From positions 1-48,572 of the forward strand of contig ABYL01000044.1 in NCBI GenBank assembly GCA_000173575.1: a stretch of 48,572 nucleotides of DNA. Reading direction: 5' to 3'. The notes below the pieces were generated by a model, which was not told where the DNA came from, made no database searches, and saw only the letters and a program-made list of their open reading frames with translations. Positions 41,599 through 48,572 of the stretch are shown here, piece by piece. Position 1 is the first letter of the stretch, and each line of letters begins with the position of its first letter. Position numbers and translations under genes: made by a program. The stretch comes from Burkholderia sp. H160 (GTDB taxonomy: Bacteria; Pseudomonadota; Gammaproteobacteria; Burkholderiales; Burkholderiaceae).

Positions 41599-43710
41599 TC
41601 AAATGCATTGCATCGATTGCCTGTGCGCGCATGGATGCTCGATAACACCCTGGCAAGACAGGCTCGCCAATTCCGCGACGATGTGCGCAACGCTGGTGCC
41701 TGTCGGAAAACAGCCAGCCACACCGAGTTTTTTCAACACTGCCTGACTGGTGCAGTCGATGCTGCCGCCCACGACGATAGGGATGCTCGCGTTTCGCGCT
41801 CGCAATTCGGCGATCAGAAGCGATGCCAGTTCAACATGCGCGCCCGCCAGCGACGAAATACCGATCACATCGACATCGTGCTCCACCGCCTTCCTGCCTG
41901 TTCCGGCCGGCGAGGCGAACATCTCGCCCGTCACGACGTCGAAGCCGGCATCCGTCAAAGCGGCCGCAACGACGTTCGCACCGCGATCATGTCCGTCCTG
42001 CCCCAGCTTCGCAATCAGTATGCGCGGCGGCCGCCCCAACCGCGACGCGGCGCTCGCGACGGCCTCGCGGGCAACACTCCATCCTGAATCCGCCGCAAGC
42101 CTCTCGCTAAACTGCCCTGCCGCCGCCTGAATCGGTATCGGGTGACGCGGCCATACTGCTTCGAGCGCTTGCGTGCACTCACCGACCGTCGCGCGTGCCC
42201 GCATGCACTCGATCGTCAGCTCGAGCAGATTGCCCGCGCCATCGCGAGCCGCTCGTTCGAGTGCAGCGAGTGCCACGCGTACGCGCGCGGCATCGCGCGC
42301 GGCTTTCACCTCCGCGATCCGTCGAGCCTGATGCCGGCGAATCTGCCGCACGCCCAGTTCGGAAACGGCAATGGGCTCGTCTTCATCGTCTCCTGCAAAG
42401 CAGTTGAGCCCTACGATCGCGCGCTCCCCGCTTTCGATTTCCGCCTGTACACCAAGCGCCGAGTGAGCAATGCGCTCCCGAATCCAGCCGGAGCGTATCG
42501 CCTCGATAACGCCGCCATGTGCTTCGATTTCATCGAGCTGCGACCGCACGCGGTTCGCGATGTCTGCCGTCAACGACTCCATCATGTACGAGCCTGCCCA
42601 TGGGTCGACCACATCGCACACACCTGTTTCATGCTGAAGCACCAGTTGCGTATCGCGCGCAAGACGCGCCGATGACGCACACGGCAGCGCCAGTGCTTCG
42701 TCGTACGCGTTGGTGTGCAGCGACTGGGTGCCACCAAAGACCGCCGCGAGCGCTTCGATTGCCGTGCGCACGACATTGTTCATCGGTTTGCGCGCGGTCA
42801 GTGACCAGCCCGAGGTCTGACAATGCATCCGCAGCGCGCACGCCCTTTCGGAGCGGGCGCCGCTTTGCCGTGCGAGCGCCGACCACACCAGACGTGCCGC
42901 CCTCAGTTTCGCGATCTCGACGTAGAAATCCGCACCCACGCCGAAGAAGAAGCTCATGCGTTCGCAGACCTGATCGGCCTTCATGCCTTGCCGGATCAGT
43001 GCATCGACATAGGTGCGCGCATTGGCCATCGTCAGCGCGAGTTCGAGGACGGCGTCCGCCCCCGCTTCCTGAAAGTGGTAGCCGGACACCGACAGCGCAT
43101 TGAAGCGCGGCACCGCCCGCGCGAGATATTCGACGACATCGGTCACGATCCGCAACGAAGGTTCAGGCGCGAAGATGCAGGTGTTCCGTACCATGAACTC
43201 CTTGAGGATGTCGTTCTGGATCGTGCCCGTCAGTTGCGACGCGAGCACGCCGCTCTCCTCGGCTGCGACGAGGTACGCCCCGAGCACTGGCAGAACCGCA
43301 CCGTTCATCGTCATCGAAACGGATATCCTGTCGAGCGCGATCCCGTCAAAGAGGCGCGCCATGTCCTCGACGGTGTCGATGGCCACACCCGTCATGCCGA
43401 CATCCGCACTCACGCGCGGGTCGTCGGAATCGTAACCGCGCTGTGTCGGCAGATCGAACGCGACGGACAGCCCTTGCGCGCCTTCCGTCAGCGCAGTGCG
43501 AAATGCGAGGTTCGAGTCGGCGGCCTGCGCGTATCCTCCGTACTGGCGTATCGTCCACGGCCTTTCGGTGTACATCGACGCAAACGGCCCACGAACGTAG
43601 GGGGCCTCGCCAGGCATGCTGTCCAGGTGCGCAAGGCCTTCGAGATCGGCACGCGTGTAGACGGGCTTGAGCGGAACCGCGCGGCCGCGCGTCGTACGGT
43701 TCGCATTCAT
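41599..43710 (-). CDS. Methylmalonyl-CoA mutase-type B12 enzyme, single chain
   Basis: A 703-residue adenosylcobalamin mutase with catalytic and B12 domains in one chain. The counterparts of the residues that mark methylmalonyl-CoA mutase are present: Tyr57 (TIRQYGGY), Arg175 (FMVRNTCIF) and His212 (SGYHFQEAG). The B12-binding motif is KLGQDGHDRGANVV with His574. The loop after Arg175 reads CIFAP where standard mutases have YIYPP, so the pocket may differ. The start overlaps the LnmK-like stop (ATGA). A genome of this type normally carries a housekeeping mutase as well, so this copy is probably dedicated to the cluster. Confidence 0.92.
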   Translation of the reverse strand: MNANRTTRGRAVPLKPVYTRADLEGLAHLDSMPGEAPYVRGPFASMYTERPWTIRQYGGYAQAADSNLAFRTALTEGAQGLSVAFDLPTQRGYDSDDPRVSADVGMTGVAIDTVEDMARLFDGIALDRISVSMTMNGAVLPVLGAYLVAAEESGVLASQLTGTIQNDILKEFMVRNTCIFAPEPSLRIVTDVVEYLARAVPRFNALSVSGYHFQEAGADAVLELALTMANARTYVDALIRQGMKADQVCERMSFFFGVGADFYVEIAKLRAARLVWSALARQSGARSERACALRMHCQTSGWSLTARKPMNNVVRTAIEALAAVFGGTQSLHTNAYDEALALPCASSARLARDTQLVLQHETGVCDVVDPWAGSYMMESLTADIANRVRSQLDEIEAHGGVIEAIRSGWIRERIAHSALGVQAEIESGERAIVGLNCFAGDDEDEPIAVSELGVRQIRRHQARRIAEVKAARDAARVRVALAALERAARDGAGNLLELTIECMRARATVGECTQALEAVWPRHPIPIQAAAGQFSERLAADSGWSVAREAVASAASRLGRPPRILIAKLGQDGHDRGANVVAAALTDAGFDVVTGEMFASPAGTGRKAVEHDVDVIGISSLAGAHVELASLLIAELRARNASIPIVVGGSIDCTSQAVLKKLGVAGCFPTGTSVAHIVAELASLSCQGVIEHPCAHRQSMQCI

Positions 43711-44528
43711 CGGCGCCTCCAGTGCTTTTCCGTCATCACGTCCGCGATCTTTTCGCTGTCGCTGTCGCGCGTGACTTCCGTCCAGTGTCTGATGCCCTGC
43801 TCGTTCTCGCTTTCGCCTATGACGCGAATCCTCACCGCATCGCCGAGATTGACATTGCCGTAGTAGAACAACGAACGGCTCGCGACGACGGGCGGCTCGT
43901 CGAATCGATGCCTCTGCCATTCGGCGCGATCGACAAAAGCCTGGAAGCTCGCGAAATACAGAAAGTCCGCGCCGTTGAAATCACCGTTCGGGCACGGCAG
44001 AAACTCGAAGGGTTCGCTATCGGCGGCCGCGAGACCTTGCATCAGTGCGCCGTCGGCGCCACGGATACGCTTGCCCATCAGCAGCATCTGCGCCGCATCC
44101 TCAGGCATCGGGCTGACTTCGCCGGGCAGCGCCGCGAGCGCCGCGCGCGCGACCGAACGATTGTTGCGAGCCTCGCCCCGCGTCACGAACGTCGAGGACA
44201 TCGACACCTGCGCAATCCGCGTATCGCCCAGACCGACACAATGCGTGCTGAAATGGCGCACGGCCCCGGTCCTGCACAAGGTGCTGCGAATCTCGAACTC
44301 GTCGTTTTCCTCGACCGCGTCGAAGCCATACGCTTGCAAACGAATGGCGGTGAAGGCCGCGTACGAACGGTCGCCATGATCGTCGTGAAAGTCGGGATTC
44401 TCGCGGCCCGCGTGCGCCGCCAGCGCCTGCCAATGCAGATGCCCGCACTCCTTGAGCAACCAGTTCTCCGACAGCCCCGTGAACCCCAGTTGCGGCATGC
44501 CTGCGCAATAGCGACGAATCAGCTTCAT
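43707..44528 (-). CDS. LnmK-like double-hotdog protein (Pnap_2097 family)
   Basis: A 273-residue protein resembling the Pnap_2097/LnmK family. LnmK of leinamycin biosynthesis is a double-hotdog enzyme that takes methylmalonyl-CoA, decarboxylates it and loads propionyl on a carrier protein. Family marks are MPQLGFTGLSENWLLKECG at the N-terminus, RSYAAFTAIRL (a Tyr near residue 56, a place to look for the nucleophile) and STFVTRGEARNN. A second half starts near FLPCPNGDFNGADFLYFASF. It overlaps the flavin oxidoreductase stop and the mutase start, each by ATGA. No carrier-protein gene is visible within the window. Confidence 0.75.
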   Translation of the reverse strand: MKLIRRYCAGMPQLGFTGLSENWLLKECGHLHWQALAAHAGRENPDFHDDHGDRSYAAFTAIRLQAYGFDAVEENDEFEIRSTLCRTGAVRHFSTHCVGLGDTRIAQVSMSSTFVTRGEARNNRSVARAALAALPGEVSPMPEDAAQMLLMGKRIRGADGALMQGLAAADSEPFEFLPCPNGDFNGADFLYFASFQAFVDRAEWQRHRFDEPPVVASRSLFYYGNVNLGDAVRIRVIGESENEQGIRHWTEVTRDSDSEKIADVMTEKHWRRR

Positions 44529-45826
44529 GCAGCGAGACTCGCCGATGGCGTATGCGATGCATCGAGGGCCGAGCGGATCGCATCGACGACATGCGCCGCA
44601 TCGCGCGCGATACCGGAGAAGCGGCCCGAACCCCAGGTATGCAGCCACGGCAAACCGATGAAATACAAGCCGGCTTGCGGCGTCACGCCGCGCACGTGGG
44701 CCGGATAGCCCCGTCCGTTGAATACGGGGGCGTCGATCCAGCTGAAGTCCGGCGTGAATCCGATGCACCAGATGATCGACGTGATGCCGCTCGCCGCCAG
44801 ATCGAGCGAGGTGCGTTCGCCTTCCGGCCTCCACACGGGCTCATACGGATCGCCCGGCGGCGCGTCGATACCCTGTTTGTCGATGAAGGCATCGATGCTC
44901 GCATTGATGCGGTTGTACGTGTCGTCGGCGCTTTGCAGATTGCCGATCAGGTTCGGTGCGAAATGAAGACGGCCGTCGCGCAGATCGTCGAGCCGTCCGT
45001 ACAGTTCCATTCCTTCGAGCGCAAAGCGCCGCAGGTCGATATCGCGGCCGCCGTCGCGGCCCGTGACGTAGTGATTCGTGTTGTCCCGCACGCCTTCGCG
45101 CAACGGGTGCTGGTCGACGGGCATATCGTAGTAGCCCATGTCGGCGAGCCAATCCACCACGTCGCGGCCGCGGTAGAAGCGCGCGCAACGCGGCGCCTCG
45201 CCGACCGCCAGATACACCTTGCGTCCCGCGATCTGCAGATCTTCCGCAATCTGCGCGCCGGATTGCCCCGATCCGACCACGAGCACCGCTCCTTCAGGCA
45301 AGGCCTGCGGACTGCGGTAGTGCGACGACTGCAACTGCACGATGCCGCGCGGCAGGCGTTCCGCCATCCGCGGCACGATCGGCGTGTGATAGCCGCCCGA
45401 TGCGACCACGACATGATCGGCCGTGAATTCGCCATTCGACGTCGACACCAGATAGCGGCCGTCGTGCTGACGCCTGACGCGCCGGACCTCCGTATGATCG
45501 ACCACGGGCGCATCGACCATTTCAATGAAGCCGTCCAGATACGCGATGATCTCGTCCTTCTTCATGAAGCCGTGTGGATCGTCGCCGCGATATGGATAGC
45601 CCGGCAGCGCGCATTGCCAGTTCGGCGTGACGAGACAGAACGCGTCCCAGCGTTGCGAGCGCCACGTATGCGTGAGCGTGTGCTTCTCGATGACGAGATG
45701 ATCGATGCCTGCTTCCTTCAGATAGAAACTGATCGACAGTCCAGCCTGACCGCCGCCCACGACGATAACCGTATGGTGCGGAGTCCGGTTCGATCCGGCT
45801 TGCGTCATCACATTTGCGTTCGACAT
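44525..45826 (-). CDS. MSMEG_0569-family flavin-dependent oxidoreductase (Nit1C)
   Basis: A 433-residue FAD/NAD(P) enzyme of the nitrilase-associated MSMEG_0569 family. FAD is bound by IVVGGGQAGLSISFYLKEAG and NADP by VLVVGSGQSGAQIAEDL near residue 180. Other marks are TWRSQRWDAFCLVTPNW, HYRSPQALPEG, and IIWCIGFTPDFSWI, ending in GLPWLHTWGSGRFSG. AGGAA precedes the ATG. The family is found in Nit1C clusters with a nitrilase, a radical SAM enzyme, a GNAT and an AIR synthase-like protein. It is followed, without a gap, by the LnmK-like gene. Confidence 0.85.
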   Translation of the reverse strand: MSNANVMTQAGSNRTPHHTVIVVGGGQAGLSISFYLKEAGIDHLVIEKHTLTHTWRSQRWDAFCLVTPNWQCALPGYPYRGDDPHGFMKKDEIIAYLDGFIEMVDAPVVDHTEVRRVRRQHDGRYLVSTSNGEFTADHVVVASGGYHTPIVPRMAERLPRGIVQLQSSHYRSPQALPEGAVLVVGSGQSGAQIAEDLQIAGRKVYLAVGEAPRCARFYRGRDVVDWLADMGYYDMPVDQHPLREGVRDNTNHYVTGRDGGRDIDLRRFALEGMELYGRLDDLRDGRLHFAPNLIGNLQSADDTYNRINASIDAFIDKQGIDAPPGDPYEPVWRPEGERTSLDLAASGITSIIWCIGFTPDFSWIDAPVFNGRGYPAHVRGVTPQAGLYFIGLPWLHTWGSGRFSGIARDAAHVVDAIRSALDASHTPSASLAA

Positions 45827-45896
45827 GATTCGTTCCTGCTGTTCATTGGATGGACCGGCGCGCCGTCCTGGTCGTGACGCGCGCCGAATCCCGGTT

Positions 45897-46181
45897 TCAC
45901 AAAAGTTCGACGACATTCACCTGGGCCTGCGGATCGGCGGCGAAGCGCTGCGCCTGCGCCTCGATCTGCGCAAGCTGGTCCATCGCGGCCGAGCACGCGA
46001 AGCCGTACTTCTCGCGCACCCGTTCCGAGCCGATATGGAGCGCTTCGCGCGCCCTTTCGACGAAGTCGCCGAGCGCATAGCGCTGCCCGGCAACGAAGAA
46101 TTCGCCGACCACGGTCGAGGGCGAATAGCAGTTGGCCTCGGTGCCGTCCGGCCACTGGACCCTGAAATGCATGACAGGCAT
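45897..46181 (-). CDS. MSMEG_0570-family small protein (Nit1C)
   Basis: A 94-residue protein of the MSMEG_0570 family (annotated as nitrogen-starvation response). It begins MPVMHFRVQWPDGTEANCYS, followed by VVGEFFVAGQRYALGDF and a C-terminal EREKYGF-like VREKYGFACSAAMDQ. AAAGGAAA precedes the ATG. Function is not known. It sits between the glycosyltransferase and the flavin oxidoreductase, as in Nit1C clusters. Confidence 0.82.
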   Translation of the reverse strand: MPVMHFRVQWPDGTEANCYSPSTVVGEFFVAGQRYALGDFVERAREALHIGSERVREKYGFACSAAMDQLAQIEAQAQRFAADPQAQVNVVELL

Positions 46182-46204
46182 CGCGTTTCCTTTAAAAGAG
46201 AGAC

Positions 46205-47374
46205 TCAGGCGACGACCGGCTGTGCATGACGCCGGTACAAGCCGATATGACAGCGGGCGCTCTCGCGCCAACTGAAGCGATCCAGCAGGGCGGGCACCGC
46301 GTGTTCGAAGTCGATGCCGCCGCGCCGGTCGAGCGCGCGGTGCAACGCTTGCGCGATACTGCCTGCGTCCTGGGGTTGCGCCCAGCAGCAGACGCGCTCG
46401 TTCAGATACTCCGTGAATGGCTCGATCTGCGAGACGACGACGGCCGTCCCCACGGCCAGCGCTTCCAGTACGACGAGCCCGAAGCCCTCGCACAGCGACA
46501 CCATCGAAACGACATCGGCACGCCGCATCAACGCGGGAATCTCGATGTCGTCGAGCGCGCCCGTGACGACGATCGCCTCACCTCGTCCCGTTGCGAGTTG
46601 CAGTGCCGCGGCGCGCGCCACGAATCGCCGCGTGTAAGCGTCGTGATCGAGCAGACTTGCGCCGCCTGCAATGACAAGTTGTGCGCAGGGGTGCGTGCGC
46701 CGGAACAACGCGAATGCGTCGAGAAGTCGCAGCGTGTTCTTGCGCGCTTCGATACCGCCCACCGCCAGTACGACCGGCGCACCGCCGATACCGAGTCTCA
46801 CGAGCGCGGCCGTATCGCTCGCTGCGTGCCCCGGCCGAAAACGTTCGACATCGACGCCGTTGCTCACGGTCGATGCTTTGGTACCGAAGTCCTTCAGCAT
46901 CCTGCGTGTCCACGTCTGGCTGACGCAGAACACCGCATCGGCATCCGCATACGCGCGCCGCTGCCACTCGATCAAACGAGGGTCGCTGAACGTATCGAGA
47001 TGATGGACCGTGCGCACGAAGCCGCGTATCACCCCTTCTTGCCGAAGCTCGGCGAGCGCATTGCCGCCGATCCCATCTTGCGCGTGAAGGATGTCGAAGC
47101 TGGACGGAGCGTCGGCGCGCAATGCGGCCTTGAGCGCGTCGATGCGCATCTGCACCATCGCTGCCGTATCGCTGCCGTGCGCAGCGACCGGAGCGAGTAC
47201 GATCCGGCACGGCGAGTCCCGAAACATTCGTGCGCCATCGACCGACGGCGCGAAGATCGTCACATCGTGCCCGGCGTCTTGCAGCGCGCGCCCGAGTTCG
47301 AGCGTGTGCACCACGCCGCCACGCGGATTGACCGAGTGCGTGAAGAGCGCAATGCGCAAGGGCGTGGCGCTCAT
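46205..47374 (-). CDS. MSMEG_0565-family glycosyltransferase (Nit1C)
   Basis: A 389-residue GT4-type glycosyltransferase. The N-terminal domain starts LRIALFTHSVNPRGGVVHTL and the C-terminal domain has NGVDVERFRPG, VVLAVGGIEARKNTLRLLDAF and the nucleotide-sugar motif CEGFGLVVLEALAVG. The ATG overlaps the AIR synthase stop (ATGA). Glycosyltransferases of this family occur with the nitrilase cluster, and suggest that the cluster's product or an intermediate is glycosylated. Confidence 0.85.
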   Translation of the reverse strand: MSATPLRIALFTHSVNPRGGVVHTLELGRALQDAGHDVTIFAPSVDGARMFRDSPCRIVLAPVAAHGSDTAAMVQMRIDALKAALRADAPSSFDILHAQDGIGGNALAELRQEGVIRGFVRTVHHLDTFSDPRLIEWQRRAYADADAVFCVSQTWTRRMLKDFGTKASTVSNGVDVERFRPGHAASDTAALVRLGIGGAPVVLAVGGIEARKNTLRLLDAFALFRRTHPCAQLVIAGGASLLDHDAYTRRFVARAAALQLATGRGEAIVVTGALDDIEIPALMRRADVVSMVSLCEGFGLVVLEALAVGTAVVVSQIEPFTEYLNERVCCWAQPQDAGSIAQALHRALDRRGGIDFEHAVPALLDRFSWRESARCHIGLYRRHAQPVVA

Positions 47375-48345
47375 GCTGGCGCACCAATAAAGGGACCGTC
47401 GCGGAAATTCCATAGCAGCGCGGCATCCGCTCGTTGCGTGACGACGACTTCGCGCGCTGCGTCCACGCGTCCTATCGTTGTGCAAGCCAGATCGCGCTGC
47501 CTGAACCGAGTAAGTACCGCATCGAGATGTTCCTCGCGTACCGACAGCAGGAAACCGAAGCTCGGAAACGCGTTGAGCCACCGTTCGAAATCGATGCCGT
47601 CTGGCCTCGGAATTGCGTCGAGATCGATACGCGCGCCGACGCCCGAGCATTCGAGCAGCATCAACGATGTGCCGAGCACGCCCGCCATGCTGATGTCTTT
47701 CGCCGCGTCGCAAAGACCGCTTTCCGCGAGCAGCGGCAACAGTTCGAGATCGTCGCGCAAGCGTTGCGCGGGCGCGCCTACCGATGCGTTCCAAAACGGA
47801 TAGGGCTCCTCGAAATGGCCCCTTAGATCGACGGCCATGACCAGAAAGTCGCCAGGCCGCGCGTTGAAACTCGATAGCAGTCTGCGTGCACGGCCGACAA
47901 TCGACACCGCCAGTTGCGGCTGAGCGCTGCGCGCATTGCTATGACCGCCGACGACGGGAACGCCATACGCATTCGATGCCGCCGCGATTCCCGCAAGAAT
48001 CTCTTCGGCCGCACCGAGCCCGTCGCTCCACAGCGCATCGACCACCGCGAGCGGGCGGCCGCCCATTGCATAGACGTCGCTGACGTTGACCATCACGCTG
48101 CTATAGCCCGCGAACCAGGGCATCGACGCGACGAAATCGCAGACCAGCCCTTCGATTGCGAAGAGCAGGTAGCCGTCGCCATCGGCGATCGCCGCGCAGT
48201 CGTCGCCCACTGCGACGGCCTGTGCGAGATCACGCGCGCCATGTGGCAAATGCGACGCCAGCGATGCCACCACGCCCGCAATATCGGTCTTGTGGCGAAA
48301 GCCGCGGCTTTCGCGCAGGCGTTCAACGAGTTCGCGCAGACTCAT
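47371..48345 (-). CDS. AIR synthase-related protein, sll0787 family (Nit1C)
   Basis: A 324-residue PurM/ThiL-fold protein. The glycine/Asp-rich nucleotide motif is VGDDCAAIADGDGYLLFAIEG split over residues 45-66, followed by MVNVSDVYAMGGRP, a close match to AIR synthase-related proteins, and VVGGHSNAR. The C-terminal half includes LAESGLCDAAKDISMAGVLG. Members bind ATP to activate a carbonyl or phosphate. The start overlaps the GNAT stop (ATGA). Confidence 0.85.
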   Translation of the reverse strand: MSLRELVERLRESRGFRHKTDIAGVVASLASHLPHGARDLAQAVAVGDDCAAIADGDGYLLFAIEGLVCDFVASMPWFAGYSSVMVNVSDVYAMGGRPLAVVDALWSDGLGAAEEILAGIAAASNAYGVPVVGGHSNARSAQPQLAVSIVGRARRLLSSFNARPGDFLVMAVDLRGHFEEPYPFWNASVGAPAQRLRDDLELLPLLAESGLCDAAKDISMAGVLGTSLMLLECSGVGARIDLDAIPRPDGIDFERWLNAFPSFGFLLSVREEHLDAVLTRFRQRDLACTTIGRVDAAREVVVTQRADAALLWNFRDGPFIGAPA

Positions 48346-48572
48346 GATCGCCCTCGCGACGACGTGACGAAACCGCTTTCCGGCGTGTGGCATGGCGGGT
48401 AATGCGCGAGGTCCGCCTCCATCAGATGATGCGGCCGCCCGAATAGCGTTTCTTCCGCAACCGTCTGCCAGCGCAGCCGCCGGAACAGCGGCACGTTCTG
48501 GCTCTGCACGTGCGCGAGAAAGGTGTCGCACCCAAGCGCATGCGCGCTGCTGACGGCCAGCCTGATCAGCGT
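48342..48572 (-). CDS. MSMEG_0567-type GNAT acetyltransferase, C-terminal part (5' end outside window)
   Basis: A frame running off the right edge encodes 76 residues, with VPLFRRLRWQTVAEE, then LFGRPHHLMEADLAHYPP, matching the C-terminal part of the GNAT proteins paired with the sll0787-type AIR synthase. The stop is within the ATGA overlap with the next gene. The acetyl-CoA loop lies outside the window. Further Nit1C genes (nitrilase, radical SAM) should lie beyond the right edge. Confidence 0.75.
   Translation of the reverse strand, partial: TLIRLAVSSAHALGCDTFLAHVQSQNVPLFRRLRWQTVAEETLFGRPHHLMEADLAHYPPCHTPESGFVTSSRGRS

Noticed and set aside
1-48572. Mobile element, CRISPR, tRNA or rRNA
   Set aside because: No transposase or integrase motifs, no regular repeat-spacer array, and no tRNA-like or rRNA-like sequence was recognised by reading. 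A dedicated scan was not possible.

Overview
The window reads as high-G+C betaproteobacterial DNA, most likely from Burkholderiaceae (Paraburkholderia, Caballeronia or Burkholderia). The reasons are the Burkholderia-type trimeric porin, the small secreted proteins (DUF4148-like lipoprotein, Gly/His-rich WWY protein, DUF3303) and the abundance of ABC importers and LysR/SDR genes. This is judged from recognised families, not from any search. No rRNA, tRNA, CRISPR, transposase or integrase was seen. The gene content is accessory and metabolic, as on a secondary replicon or an adaptive part of a chromosome.

Layout. (1) 0-4 kb: the end of an amidase, a NlpA/MetQ-type binding protein without its transporter, a porin and a VOC (glyoxalase-fold) protein. 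(2) 4.1-14.6 kb: an organosulfur-scavenging module. A DszC/SfnB-like flavin monooxygenase is divergent from an operon of TauD-like dioxygenase, DszA/NtaA-like flavin monooxygenase, SfnB-like oxidoreductase and a complete five-gene oligopeptide-type ABC importer. (3) 14.6-21.9 kb: small secreted or lipid-anchored proteins, a SAM hydrolase-family protein, an EEP-fold nuclease/phosphatase, an SDR, a DUF899 protein of lower G+C, and a DUF3303 protein. (4) 22.3-32.4 kb: an unidentified sugar or sugar-acid module. An RbsABC-like importer and an amidohydrolase/lactonase run leftward. A LysR regulator, an SDR, an MFS carrier and a split transketolase run rightward. (5) 32.9-41.5 kb: a sulfur amino-acid module. 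FAD oxidoreductase, four-domain rhodanese, Cys/Met-metabolism PLP enzyme, cysteine-dioxygenase-like cupin and importer ATPase run leftward; the matching binding protein and two permeases run rightward. (6) 41.6-48.6 kb: the distal part of a Nit1C-type (nitrilase-associated) cluster, joined by ATGA overlaps to a LnmK-like double-hotdog acyltransferase/decarboxylase and a one-chain methylmalonyl-CoA mutase.

How the parts may work together. Modules 2 and 5 each pair an importer with enzymes that would release or oxidise sulfur. Their two divergent promoter regions share a CGAATA-type dyad, which suggests one sulfur-related regulator. Module 4 has the parts to import a sugar-like compound, open a lactone, oxidise an alcohol and make a two-carbon transketolase cut, but its substrate cannot be named. 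Module 6 is the best candidate for an undescribed system. The mutase would make methylmalonyl-CoA, the substrate used by characterised LnmK, and both genes are translationally coupled to the Nit1C flavin oxidoreductase.
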